From: Bordetella parapertussis
Lineage (GTDB): Bacteria > Pseudomonadota > Gammaproteobacteria > Burkholderiales > Burkholderiaceae_C
Direction: 5' to 3'
Assembly (NCBI GenBank): GCA_945901125.1
Contig: CAMDKD010000022.1
Location: 1 to 45,635 of the forward strand
DNA length: 45,635 nt
The position numbers and the translations under genes were made by a program. Numbering within the stretch: position 1 is the first letter of the stretch; each line of letters starts with the position of its first letter. The notes beneath the pieces are model-generated. The model was not told where the DNA came from. It saw only the letters and a program-made list of their open reading frames with translations, and ran no database searches. This document shows, piece after piece, positions 16,262-26,000 of this stretch.

Positions 16262-16822
16262 TTATGCCGCCGGTCGTAACAAATGGGCATGAACCGCGCC
16301 GGCCTTCAAGTGCCGGTGCAAATGCCAACCTGCAACCAGCAGCGCGTCCGCAGGCCAAGCTTTGGCGGATTCCAGATACACAAAACCGCCGGGTTTCAAA
16401 CAAGCGAGTGCCGATTGAAGCGCGCTGTCGTAATGCGGGAAATCGTAAGGCGGGTCCAGAAACACCAGATCCAGACTGTTTGGCGCTTGCTGGCGCAACA
16501 TAGATAAACCGTCACCACGCTGCAAGCGTATGCCTATGGCTTTCAAACGCTCGGCATTTTTTTGCATGACTTCTATGCAAAGACTGCTGCTCTCACCGAG
16601 CAACACAGAGGCAGCGCCACGCGACGCTGCCTCAAAACCCAGCGCCCCGGTGCCGGCGAACGGGTCGGCGCAATGCCAACCGCTCATGTCCTGCCCCAGC
16701 CAGTTGAACAAGGTTTCGCGCACGCGGTCCGGCGTGGGGCGCAAGCCGGGTAAATTGGCCACCGGCAGCTTGCTGCGCTTCCACTGTCCGCCGATGATGC
16801 GAACCTCGCCGCCGGGTTTCAT
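16262..16822 (-). CDS. rsmD: 16S rRNA (guanine(966)-N(2))-methyltransferase
   Basis: 186 residues. Methylates G966 of 16S rRNA with SAM. Opening VRIIGGQWKRSKL, LRPTPDRVRETLFNWL, SAM motif DPFAGTGALGFEAASRGA, and catalytic DPPYDF. Start chosen at the ATG at 16822, which forms an ATGA overlap with the M16 peptidase stop; a longer in-frame extension upstream lies wholly inside that gene. The rsmD-coaD order is widespread in proteobacteria. Confidence 0.93.
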   Translation of the reverse strand: MKPGGEVRIIGGQWKRSKLPVANLPGLRPTPDRVRETLFNWLGQDMSGWHCADPFAGTGALGFEAASRGAASVLLGESSSLCIEVMQKNAERLKAIGIRLQRGDGLSMLRQQAPNSLDLVFLDPPYDFPHYDSALQSALACLKPGGFVYLESAKAWPADALLVAGWHLHRHLKAGAVHAHLLRPAA

Positions 16823-18141
16823 GGCGCCGGGCCGAGCACCACCGTGACCATGCGCTCGGGTTGCAGATTGCGGGCAAATGCCTGCTGTATGTCGGCGACG
16901 GTGATTTTGTCGACCAGATCGGTCCAATGGTCAAGGTAGTCCAGCGGCAAATCAAACCAAGCGATATTGCTCAAGTTGTCCATCAGTTTGCGGTTGCTGT
17001 CCAGGCGCAGTGCAAAGCCGCCGATGAGAAAGTTCTTTGCCGCTTGCACCTCTTGCTCGGTCGGGCCGTTTTGCACAAACTCGCTCACCACTTTGGTCGC
17101 CAATTCTATGGCCTGCTCAGCCTGATCAGGCCGGGTTTGCAAACCGACGGTGAATGCACCGGCGTGCTGACCCGGTGAAAAATAACTGTAGACGCTGTAA
17201 CTCAGGCCGCGTTTCTCACGCACTTGTTCGGTCAGCCGGGAGACAAAACCGCCGCCGCCAAGCACATAGTTGCCCACGATCAATGGCAGGTAATCCGGGT
17301 GCTGACGGGCTATGCCGGGCTGTCCGATGAAGACATGGGCCTGGGCGGATTCAAACGCTATGTCCACGCGCCTGGCTTGCTCCAGCGGTTTGACCTCTTC
17401 GACCAGCGGTAACAGCTCGCAACTGCTGCCCGAAGGCAGCGAGGCCAGCAATTGTTCGACCATGTCGTTGGCCTGTTCACGTCCTATGGCGCCGACGATG
17501 CTGATGCGGGCGCGGCAAGGCACAAAGTGACGGGCATGGAAATCAGCCATCATCTCTGTATCAATATTGCGCAAACTCTCTGCGCTGGTTTCCGCGCCAT
17601 AAGGATGACCGGCATAAACCGCTTGAGAAAACGCTCTGCTGGCCAACACAGAAGGCTTGGTCTCTGATTCCTGAAGACTGGCAATCCAACGCTCGCGCTC
17701 GGTTTGCCAGATGTCGCCAGGGAAGGCAGGAAACGCCAGTTGGCGCGCCGCCAGTTCAATGGCAGCGTCCAGCAACTCCGGGCGCGTCAGGCTGCGCAAA
17801 CTCAGGCTCATTCGGTCCAGGCTTGCGTTGGCACCGACGATGGCACCCAGATCAGCCCAGGCTTCGCCCAACTGGTTTTCGTCCAGCGCCGCCAGATTGC
17901 CTTGCGCCTGAATCCCTTTGCTCATCATCATGGCGGTGGCTTGCGCCAGCCCGCTGTTGGCCTTGCCGTCGCGCCGCGAACCGGCATCAAACTCGAGCTG
18001 AAAATCCACCATGGGCAGATTGGGGACTTCCATCAAATACACCCTGGCACCGTTATCCAGCATCCAGAATTGAATAGGTATGCCGGCCATGGCCGGAGAC
18101 AGCAACAGGCATGACAGGCATGCCAACAAATATTTTTTCAT
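16819..18141 (-). CDS. M16 family peptidase-like protein, non-catalytic subunit
   Basis: 440 residues. Signal peptide MKKYLLACLSCLLLSPAMAG. Two M16 halves with typical FDAGSRRDG and later NYVLGGGGFVSRLTEQVREKRGLSYSVYS. Where an active M16 enzyme has HxxEH, this one reads SGLAQATAMM, so no zinc site: it should be the substrate-binding partner of the next gene's product. Its ATG overlaps that gene's stop (ATGA), as expected for two subunits made in equal amounts. Periplasmic. Confidence 0.88.
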   Translation of the reverse strand: MKKYLLACLSCLLLSPAMAGIPIQFWMLDNGARVYLMEVPNLPMVDFQLEFDAGSRRDGKANSGLAQATAMMMSKGIQAQGNLAALDENQLGEAWADLGAIVGANASLDRMSLSLRSLTRPELLDAAIELAARQLAFPAFPGDIWQTERERWIASLQESETKPSVLASRAFSQAVYAGHPYGAETSAESLRNIDTEMMADFHARHFVPCRARISIVGAIGREQANDMVEQLLASLPSGSSCELLPLVEEVKPLEQARRVDIAFESAQAHVFIGQPGIARQHPDYLPLIVGNYVLGGGGFVSRLTEQVREKRGLSYSVYSYFSPGQHAGAFTVGLQTRPDQAEQAIELATKVVSEFVQNGPTEQEVQAAKNFLIGGFALRLDSNRKLMDNLSNIAWFDLPLDYLDHWTDLVDKITVADIQQAFARNLQPERMVTVVLGPAP

Positions 18142-19556
18142 CGTGTACCTTCCGAGTGTCTGGCACCGGGTATGGGTTTGCGCATGGCAGGTCTGGGACC
18201 GGCCTGCGGCAGCAAATTGGCCACCGTCAGTTGTTCATCTACAAAATACTTTTGCGCCACTGCTTGCACTTGTTGCGGTGTGACAGCCACCAGCGCTTCG
18301 ACCAGCCGGTCAGGACTGTCCAGGGGCAAGCCTTCCACCCAGTAAGTGCCCAATTCACGCGCCTGGTTGAACAGCGAATCGCGCTGGTAAATGGTCGACG
18401 CCAGCCACTGAGCCCGCACCCGCTTCATTTCGGACTCGTTGACGCCGTCGCGCGCAATCTCGGCGATTTGCTCGCGCAACGCGGTTTCCAGTTGCTCCAC
18501 GCTTCTGCCCTTGGCAGGTACGCCGTCGAGCACGAACACCTGCGGCCCGCGCCCGCTGAAGGTGTGCGAGGCGCCGACGCTGTCAGCCAGGCGGTTATCG
18601 CCTTGCGCCAGCGCACGTTCCAGACGCGCGCCTCTGTAACCGTCAAGTACCGCGGCAAGCATGGTCAATGCCAGCGCATCCTGGTTGTCGGCTTGATCGT
18701 CAAATGCGGTGAAGCCAGGCACTTTCCAGGACATGGCCAGGTAAGCCTGTTCAGCCGGTGCTTTGACCTGAATGCGGCGGGTTCCGGTTTGCGCCGGTTC
18801 CAGACGCGGTTTGCGCACGGACACAGGCCGGGCCGGAATCACGCCGTAAAACTCATCGGCCCATCGCTTGACCTGTTCGATATCCACATCACCGACGATG
18901 ACCACCGCTGCATTAGCAGGCACATACCAACGCTGGTAAAAATCGCGGGCGTCCTGCGGTGTCATGGAATCAAGATCGCTCATCCAGCCTATGACCGGCC
19001 GGCGGTAAGGCGAAGCGACAAACTGCGCCGCGTTCAATTGCTCATACAACACCATGCGCGGCGAATCGTCGGTGCGCATGCGTCGCTCTTCTTTGACCAC
19101 TTCGATTTCGCGCACAAATTCATCGTCCGGCCATTGGTTGTTGGCAAACCGGTCTGCTTCAAGCCGCATCACGTCAACCAAACGGTTGGCCGGGATTTGC
19201 TGGTAATAACCGGTGTAGTCTTTGTTGGTGAACGCGTTTTCGCGTCCGCCCAGAGCCGCCACCTTGCGGGAGAAATCGCCAGGTTTGACGCTGGGCGTGC
19301 CTTTGAACAGCATATGTTCGAGCACGTGCGCCACGCCCGAATAACCGTCGACTTCGTCCATGGAGCCGACGCTCAGCCACAGCATATGTACCGCTGTCGG
19401 GGCTCTGGCATCGGCTTTGACGATCAGCGTCATGCCGTTTTGCAATTTGAATTGCTGAACGTCCTGGGCCTGGGCCAAGCCCGCCAAAAACAAACCGCTG
19501 ACCATGGCCAGCAAGCGCCAGTGGAGGCGCAATCTTTCAACACAATGGGGTTTCAT
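18138..19556 (-). CDS. M16 family zinc peptidase, catalytic subunit
   Basis: 472 residues. Signal peptide ending LAQAQ. The inverted zinc motif HVLEH (HxxEH) follows SGVAH, and ENAFTNKDYTGYY plus the downstream Glu region are intact, as in pitrilysin/processing-peptidase enzymes. Start set at ATG 19556 (MKPHCVERL), giving a normal signal peptide; the open frame extends much farther upstream across ftsY but that stretch is antisense to ftsY and unrelated to M16. Pairs with the inactive subunit downstream. Substrate unknown. Confidence 0.9.
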   Translation of the reverse strand: MKPHCVERLRLHWRLLAMVSGLFLAGLAQAQDVQQFKLQNGMTLIVKADARAPTAVHMLWLSVGSMDEVDGYSGVAHVLEHMLFKGTPSVKPGDFSRKVAALGGRENAFTNKDYTGYYQQIPANRLVDVMRLEADRFANNQWPDDEFVREIEVVKEERRMRTDDSPRMVLYEQLNAAQFVASPYRRPVIGWMSDLDSMTPQDARDFYQRWYVPANAAVVIVGDVDIEQVKRWADEFYGVIPARPVSVRKPRLEPAQTGTRRIQVKAPAEQAYLAMSWKVPGFTAFDDQADNQDALALTMLAAVLDGYRGARLERALAQGDNRLADSVGASHTFSGRGPQVFVLDGVPAKGRSVEQLETALREQIAEIARDGVNESEMKRVRAQWLASTIYQRDSLFNQARELGTYWVEGLPLDSPDRLVEALVAVTPQQVQAVAQKYFVDEQLTVANLLPQAGPRPAMRKPIPGARHSEGTR

Positions 19557-19565
19557 AGAATGACC

Positions 19566-19597
19566 TGAGATGGGGCGTGCCTGTTGCACGCATCTCA
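19566..19597. promoter_or_regulatory. Inverted repeat in the ftsY / M16 divergent intergenic region
   Basis: TGAGATG-GGG-CGTGC-CTGTT-GCACG-CATCTCA: a 12-bp two-part stem with a three-base bulge, filling half of the 61 bp between the divergent M16 and ftsY starts. No T-run follows, so it is not a standard terminator. It could be an operator affecting both genes or a leader hairpin; I cannot choose from sequence alone. Confidence 0.4.
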
Positions 19598-19617
19598 CAT
19601 TGTAGAAACCTGCAGCC

Positions 19618-20613
19618 ATGTTCAATCTGTTCAAGCGAAAACCCCCGAAAGAACCCGGCACAAGCGCGCGCAGCGCCGCCGAGGTCGCCGCCCAAAGCTG
19701 GCTGGGACGCTTGCGCAGCAGCCTGCAACGCACCGGCAGCAGCATTGCCGGGGTGTTCACCGGCAAACCGATTGACGACGATTTGTACGAAGAACTTGAA
19801 TCGGCGCTCTTGATGGCGGACGCAGGCATGCCAGCCACCCAATTCATTTTGCACAACCTCAAACTCAAAGTGAAGCAGACAGGCAGCAAAGACGGCGTCG
19901 AGGTCAAGGCCTTGCTGGTACAGGTTTTGACCGAACTGCTGCTGCCCTTGCAGCGCGAGCTTGACATCAGCCAGCACCAACCCACGGTCATCATGGTGGC
20001 CGGTGTCAACGGTGCGGGCAAAACCACATCCATAGGCAAGCTGACCCGGCATTTGCACGACGCCGGCGCCAGCGTGCTGTTGGCGGCGGCAGACACATTC
20101 CGCGCTGCGGCCAAAGAACAATTGATGGTCTGGGCAGACCGCAACCAGGTCGACATCATCAGCCAGGACCAGGGCGATCCGGCCGCCGTCAGCTTTGATG
20201 CGGTCACGGCCGGCAAGGCACGCGGACGTGACGTGGTGCTGGTCGATACCGCCGGTCGCTTGCCGACCCAGCTTCACCTGATGGACGAATTGAAAAAAAT
20301 CCAGCGCGTGGTGCAAAAAGCCGATGCCACTGCGCCGCACGAAGTGCTGCTGGTGATCGACGGCAACACCGGCCAGAACGCACTGGCGCAGGTCAAAGCA
20401 TTTGACGACACGCTGGGACTGACCGGCCTGATCATCACCAAACTCGACGGCACGGCCAAGGGCGGCGTGCTGGCGGCCATCGCTTTATGGGCAGCGCAGC
20501 GCCAGACCACTGCGGCCAAACCGCTGGCGGTGTATTTCATAGGCATTGGTGAAAAACTGGAAGACTTGCAAAGTTTCAGAGCCGATGAATTTGCCCAGGC
20601 CTTGATCAGTTGA
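19618..20613 (+). CDS. ftsY: Signal recognition particle receptor FtsY
   Basis: 331 residues. SRP GTPase that docks ribosome-SRP complexes at the inner membrane. Short basic N-terminus (MFNLFKRKPPKEP) instead of the long acidic A domain of E. coli, then the helical N domain. G-domain motifs: GVNGAGKTT (from 129), DTFRAAAKEQL, DTAGRL, TKLDGTAKGG, and the closing GIGEKLEDLQSF. Divergent from the M16 pair, as in many beta-proteobacteria. Confidence 0.95.
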   Translation: MFNLFKRKPPKEPGTSARSAAEVAAQSWLGRLRSSLQRTGSSIAGVFTGKPIDDDLYEELESALLMADAGMPATQFILHNLKLKVKQTGSKDGVEVKALLVQVLTELLLPLQRELDISQHQPTVIMVAGVNGAGKTTSIGKLTRHLHDAGASVLLAAADTFRAAAKEQLMVWADRNQVDIISQDQGDPAAVSFDAVTAGKARGRDVVLVDTAGRLPTQLHLMDELKKIQRVVQKADATAPHEVLLVIDGNTGQNALAQVKAFDDTLGLTGLIITKLDGTAKGGVLAAIALWAAQRQTTAAKPLAVYFIGIGEKLEDLQSFRADEFAQALIS

Positions 20614-20693
20614 GCCGTTTCACAGGAATGATGCATGTACAAAGTTGCTCACTCACCGAGTCTTAAAGACCAAGCGTATGTCTGCCATCTGCC

Positions 20694-21701
20694 ATGTTGA
20701 ATAACGCAGATGCAGACCACGCGGCGCTGCTGCCTGCTTTGCGGCGCATGGGCTTACTCAAAGACGGACAGGCATTTGAAATAAGCGCATTGACCGGCGG
20801 CGTGTCTTCGCTGATCGTCAAGGTCAGCACGGAAGAACACAGTTTTTGCGTCAAACGCGCATTGCCGCAACTCAAAGTTGCGGCTGTGTGGGAAGCGCCG
20901 GTAAACCGCAACCGTGGCGAAGTGGCCTGGTTGCGCTACGCCAACCGCATCATCCCCGGCTCGGTACCGCAAGTGCTGGGCGAGGACGAGCAGGACTGTA
21001 TTTTTGCCATGGCGTATTTGCCCTCAACGCAATTTCCGGTATGGAAACAGCAGTTGCTCGACGGCGTGGCAGACAGCCAGACGGCGACCCGCGTGGCAGA
21101 GTTGCTGGTCAAGGTGCATGCGGCCAGCGCGCGCGACCCGGCTTTGCTTGCCCGTTTTGACCATGACGAGGATTTTGTCGCCATCCGCTTGTCGCCGTAT
21201 TTTTTGCACACAGCGCAAAAGCACCCCGATTGCGCCGCAGCTTTGCATGCACTGGTGCAGCAAACATTGGCGCACAAACATGTGTTGATTCACGGCGATG
21301 TCAGCCCTAAAAATATTCTCAACGGCAACAATGGCCCGGTGCTGCTAGACGCCGAATGCGCCTGTCTGGGCGACCCGGCTTTTGACCTGGCTTTTGTGTT
21401 GACTCACTTGTTACTTAAATGCGTTCACTTGCCCTCCAAGTCAGCGGATTTTCTGGCCTGCTTTGATGCACTCGCTGACAACTATTTACGGCAAGTGGAT
21501 TGGGAACCGGTGGTTGAACTTGAACAACGCGCCTGCGGTTTGCTCGCAGGCATGCTGCTGGCGCGGGTTGACGGCAAATCGCCGGTGGAATACCTGACAC
21601 GGCCTGAGCAACACGACTTCATCAGAGGCAAAACCATAGCCTGGTTACAACAACCCGTCACGCGCTTATCCCTCATGCGCCAACAGTGGACATATTCATG
21701 A
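20694..21701 (+). CDS. Aminoglycoside-phosphotransferase-fold small-molecule kinase
   Basis: 335 residues. Protein-kinase-like APH fold: ATP-binding Lys54 (FCVKRAL), catalytic loop HGDVSPKN (Asp202, Asn207), and the metal-binding LLDAECACLGDPAFD (Asp219). Such kinases phosphorylate hydroxyls of sugars, choline, methylthioribose or antibiotics; nothing here names the substrate. The ATG at 20694 has a poor SD. Its TGA overlaps the next gene's ATG (ATGA), tying it to the enolase-like protein, so the pair probably acts on one metabolite: phosphorylation followed by an enolase-type step. Resistance is unlikely in this context. Confidence 0.85.
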   Translation: MLNNADADHAALLPALRRMGLLKDGQAFEISALTGGVSSLIVKVSTEEHSFCVKRALPQLKVAAVWEAPVNRNRGEVAWLRYANRIIPGSVPQVLGEDEQDCIFAMAYLPSTQFPVWKQQLLDGVADSQTATRVAELLVKVHAASARDPALLARFDHDEDFVAIRLSPYFLHTAQKHPDCAAALHALVQQTLAHKHVLIHGDVSPKNILNGNNGPVLLDAECACLGDPAFDLAFVLTHLLLKCVHLPSKSADFLACFDALADNYLRQVDWEPVVELEQRACGLLAGMLLARVDGKSPVEYLTRPEQHDFIRGKTIAWLQQPVTRLSLMRQQWTYS

Positions 21702-22996
21702 AAACAGCCATAAAACAAATCCAAGCCCGGCGCATTTGGGACTCGCGCGGCCGACCCACGGTGGAAGTCGATGTGCATTTGCAAGACGGCAGCACGGGGC
21801 GCGGTGTAGCCCCTGCCGGTGCATCGCGCGGCAGCCGTGAAGCACTTGAATTGCGCGACGGCGGACCGCTGCTCGGCGGCTTAGATGTGTCGCAAGCCGT
21901 TGCCAATGTCAACGGTGATATAGCCAATGCATTGCACGGACTCGATGCTTTGGACCAGGCAGGTGCCGACAAGGTATTGATTGAACTCGACGGCACACCG
22001 CTGAAAAGCCGCTTAGGTGCCAACGCCACCATTGCCACTTCGCTGGCAATAGCCCAAGCTGCTGCGGTGTCGCAAGCCCTGCCCTTGTGGCGTTACCTGT
22101 CAAACGGGCAAGCGGTAAGTCTGCCCATGCCGCAAATACAAATTTTCGGCGGCGGCGCGCATGCGGGCAGACGTGTAGACATACAGGATTTTCTGGTCAT
22201 GCCCATAGGTGCGCAGTCTTTTGACGAAGCGCTGGTGATGGTGGCCAATGTTTACCACGCGGCCGGGCGACTCATGGAGCAACGCGGCAAACGCGCTGGC
22301 GTGGCGGACGAAGGCGGCTGGTGGCCGAATTTCTCTTCGAACGAAGAAGCCCTGCAAACTTTGACGCTGGCCATAGAAACAGCCGGTTACAGGCACGACC
22401 AAGTAGGTATTGCGGTCGATGTGGCCGCTTCCGAATTCGGCAGCAACAGTCAATACACCTTAGGCTTAGACAAGCATGTGTACAGCACAGAGGAATGGCT
22501 AGAAGTGTTGCTGCGTTGGGTCAACACTTACCCGATCATTTCGGTTGAAGATCCGTTTGCAGAAGACGACACAGCCGGTATGCAAGCTTTCACCCAAGCC
22601 GTGGGCGAACGCATACAAGTGATTGGCGATGATTACCTGGTCACCAGCGTGGCTTTGATTGAAGCAGCAGTGCGCGACAAAGCTTGTAATGCGGTGTTAC
22701 TTAAACCCAACCAGGTCGGTACTTTGACCGAAACCTACCAGGCCATGTTGACTGCACGCGCGGCGGGCATGGGCATGGTGGTGTCGGCGCGCTCAGGCGA
22801 AACCGAGGACACGGCCATTGTGCATCTGGCTACCGGCTGGAATACAGGGCAACTCAAGGTAGGTTCTTTTGCCCGGTCTGAGCGCATGGCCAAATGGAAC
22901 GAAGCTTTGCGTATCGAAAGCTCAGCCGCATTCACAGGCGGGTTTGCCGGGATTCAGGGCTTGGCGGCTTTAGGCAGTCGCAAAATGAGTGGCTGA
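21698..22996 (+). CDS. Divergent enolase homologue with altered active site
   Basis: 432 residues, full enolase length and order: WDSRGRPTVEV, GASRGSREA, DEGG, KPNQVGTLTET, SARSGETED. Judged against textbook enolase, metal ligands D241, E284, D311, catalytic E205, K336 and K387 are present, and His155 too. However, the Glu of DIQEF is Asp164, the His of the HRS triad is Ala364 (reads ARS), and loop 1 has Arg44 where GAST is normal. The usual YLGKGV segment is missing. So it is likely a paralogue with another phosphorylated substrate and not the glycolytic enolase. Start at 21698 by the ATGA overlap with the kinase gene. Confidence 0.85.
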   Translation: MKTAIKQIQARRIWDSRGRPTVEVDVHLQDGSTGRGVAPAGASRGSREALELRDGGPLLGGLDVSQAVANVNGDIANALHGLDALDQAGADKVLIELDGTPLKSRLGANATIATSLAIAQAAAVSQALPLWRYLSNGQAVSLPMPQIQIFGGGAHAGRRVDIQDFLVMPIGAQSFDEALVMVANVYHAAGRLMEQRGKRAGVADEGGWWPNFSSNEEALQTLTLAIETAGYRHDQVGIAVDVAASEFGSNSQYTLGLDKHVYSTEEWLEVLLRWVNTYPIISVEDPFAEDDTAGMQAFTQAVGERIQVIGDDYLVTSVALIEAAVRDKACNAVLLKPNQVGTLTETYQAMLTARAAGMGMVVSARSGETEDTAIVHLATGWNTGQLKVGSFARSERMAKWNEALRIESSAAFTGGFAGIQGLAALGSRKMSG

Positions 22997-23006
22997 ATCC
23001 ACAGAC

Positions 23007-26000
23007 TTATTCGCTGCATGTTTTCACTGAAGCATTCGGCTTTTGATCTTTCATATCAACAGTATTAATGCATTCGGTTGGCAGCTTTTTTTTCAGAATG
23101 ATGGACTTTTGCAAAGCGGCAGGAACCACCAAGCTGGGGTTGATGGCGCTGGCATTTAAATCCGGCTGGACGTAAAACACACTCTTGGGATCGAATGCGG
23201 TATGGAGTGGCTGCGCGACCAGTAAGCTGGGTTGCGGTACGTCATTGCCTACCAGAATGCTCTCAATGCTGCTGGTGATGTTGTCCACATAGTTGATGTT
23301 GTAGTTGGCGCTGACGTCAGCGTTGCCGCTGTCTTTGATCGTTACGCCACTGGCGCGCACGGTTTTATCGCTACCCGCGTTCTTGTCCAGGTAAGCCTGC
23401 GAGCCTGCTGTATTGACTGATTCGCCTGCGCCTGCTCCGGCAATAACGCCCACGCTGCCTGTACCGGGCGCATTTGTTGTGCCGTCATAGGTCTTGCTTG
23501 TTTGAGTCGCTGTCACCGTCAAATCGGCTTTGTTGATCACGCTGCTTGTGTTGTCTACATAATTGATGTTGTAGTTGTCGCTGACGTCAGCGTTGCCGCT
23601 GTCTTTGATGGTGACGCCACTGGCACGCACGGTTTTGTTGTTGCCTGCGTTCTTGTCCACATAAGCCTGTGAACCCGCAGTCTTAACGGATTCACCGGCA
23701 CCCGCACCGGCGATATCGCCTACGCTGCCTGTGCCGGGCGCATTCGTTGTGCCGTCATAGGTCTTAGTTGTTTGAGTCGCTGTCACCGTCAAGTCGGCTT
23801 TGTCAATCACGCTGCTGGTGTTGTCCACGTAGTTGATGTTGTAGTTGGCGCTGACGTCTGCGCCGCCTGTGTCTTTGATGGTGACACCGCTGGCGCGCAC
23901 GGTTTTATTGTTGCCTGCGTTCTTGTCCAGATAAACCTGTTTGCCCTTGCGCTTAACGGTTTCACCGGCACCCGCACCGGCGATATCGCCTACGCTGCCT
24001 GTACCGGGCGCATTCAATGTGCCGTCATAGGTCTTAGTTGCTTGACTCGCTGTCACCGTCAGGTCGGCTTTGTTTATGTTTGCCAAGCCGGTGTATGTGG
24101 TGTTGATTAAATAGCCTTGCTGGTCAGAATACAAATCAAGGTCGCCTTTGACTGCACCGGCATTCTTACTGCTGAGCGAGATCAAACCCGTACCAAGCAA
24201 TTGTTTACCTGCAATCAATGAAGCAGTGTCCAGCGTATATTGACACGTAATAGAGACACAGGCAGTGGTTCCATCGTAGGTTTTACTTCCGCTCACACTG
24301 ACAGTGACATTCAATGGAGTCAGAAAACTGCGCAGCAAGGGCGTGGTCTTACCTTCATAGATGAACCAAGTGTTGGTGAAATCAAAGCCAGTGAAATTAG
24401 AAGCGTGCAACATTTGATTCGCAGACAGACCTTCGGTGCCATATGATTGCGTTGGATTCTTCGAACGATCGTAATAGTTTTCATAGAAGGAACCTAACCA
24501 GCTTGGACTCGTCAAAGGATCGGCAGAGGCACTAGGTGCATAGGCTTGAAGATTCATTTGCACAAAGTTATGGTGTACATCACCATCAGACGACGCTGTT
24601 ATGCCTCCGATAGTGTCATGGCCTTTGATACTGCCCATGGCGTAGTTGTCTGAAATGACCCCTCCATTTAAATTTTGACCAGCCAAGCCGCCTAAGTCAA
24701 ATCCAACAGGTGAATCCATGTTGACATTCGCATAACTGTTCTTCAGAGTACCGCTGTTTAGCCCTACTAAACCGCCGACAGTGTTAAATCCTGCACCTAG
24801 GCTTGAAAAAGTTGTCGTAGCGTAGTTGTTTTGTACCGTGCCAAAGTTAATACCTACCAGCCCTCCCATGTCCTGAGTGCCGGTCAGTTGACCGTTGAAG
24901 GAACTGAAATTCACACTTGCATATTGATCAATATGGCCTGCTATGCCTCCGATTCCTTGGCGGCCGGTCACATGCCCGCTAAAGGAACTGTTGTTGATCG
25001 CCCCCGATGCCCCCGCCATACTCGGGATTAATCCGACCAAGCCCCCCACAAAGAGATTGCCAGTGACATTACCGTCTATCTTGACGTTGAAGATATTGCC
25101 TAGGCCCTGACCCACCAAGCCACCTATTCCCTCTTGATTTCCGGTGACGTTGATATTGGTCAGTTGTAAATTGCTGATGACTGAGTCCAAACCCGTTGAA
25201 CCGAATAAGCCCAGGTATTTTCTTGTATTGTTATTGATATACAAGCCATCTATCTTGTGCCCCAAGCCTTCGAACTTTCCATTGAATGAATTGCTTCTGT
25301 TGCCAATGGGAGTAAAGCCCTTACCAGAGTTCCAAACGGCGGTGGAATTGGCATCAATGTCAGCACCCAACGCGTAGTAGTTATTCAAATTGGTGGTTCG
25401 CGCCATGGCTTGCAAGCTATTGGTTGCTGAAGAAGTAATTTTGAAATCTTCCCATGAGCCCAAACTGGTGATCACCCAATAGTTGTAAGTAGGTCCGCTG
25501 CTGCCCAGTTGCGTGCTGAAGGTATAGCCAGACTGCAAGCTGACGGGCGCATTGATCTTGTAGGAAGCCGTTACGCCGTTAATCACGCCATAGGTACTGC
25601 CCTGGCCGTAGTAAAGCTGTAGATTACCATTAACGCCACTTGCGCTTATAGGCGCGTTGATGTTGATGTTTCTATAGGCTTTCAAGGTGAGCATGTTGTT
25701 ACTTGACCATGCCACCCGATCATTGATTTGTATGTCCCCGTTGCCATTGATTGCTGCACCTGAGTTGGCGTAGTTCAGGGTTGCAGGGCCATTGGTTGTT
25801 TCAATAATGACACTAGTGCTATTAAGCATATTACCCAAATTAGCCCCTGTGATATTGCCTCCACTGGCTGCAACCACAAAATCATCCGGGTCTATCAGCC
25901 ACTCGCCAGTCTTGCCTTGTGCGCTTTTTGTGCTGATGTTTGCTGTGTCTGCTAACTGTACCGTGTGTCCGCTGGTTTCAATGAAGCCGCCATCGCCGGT

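Noticed and set aside
18111..19568. 485-codon plus-strand open frame opposite the M16 catalytic gene
   Set aside because: Antisense to a clear M16 peptidase with signal peptide and HxxEH; the shadow protein is His/Arg/Gln-rich without domain.
19557..20216. Long N-terminal extension of the M16 peptidase frame
   Set aside because: It lies wholly antisense to ftsY and would place the signal peptide in the middle of the protein.
20694..21701. Antibiotic-resistance phosphotransferase
   Set aside because: The fold matches APH, but operon coupling to an enolase homologue in a core-gene setting points to metabolism.
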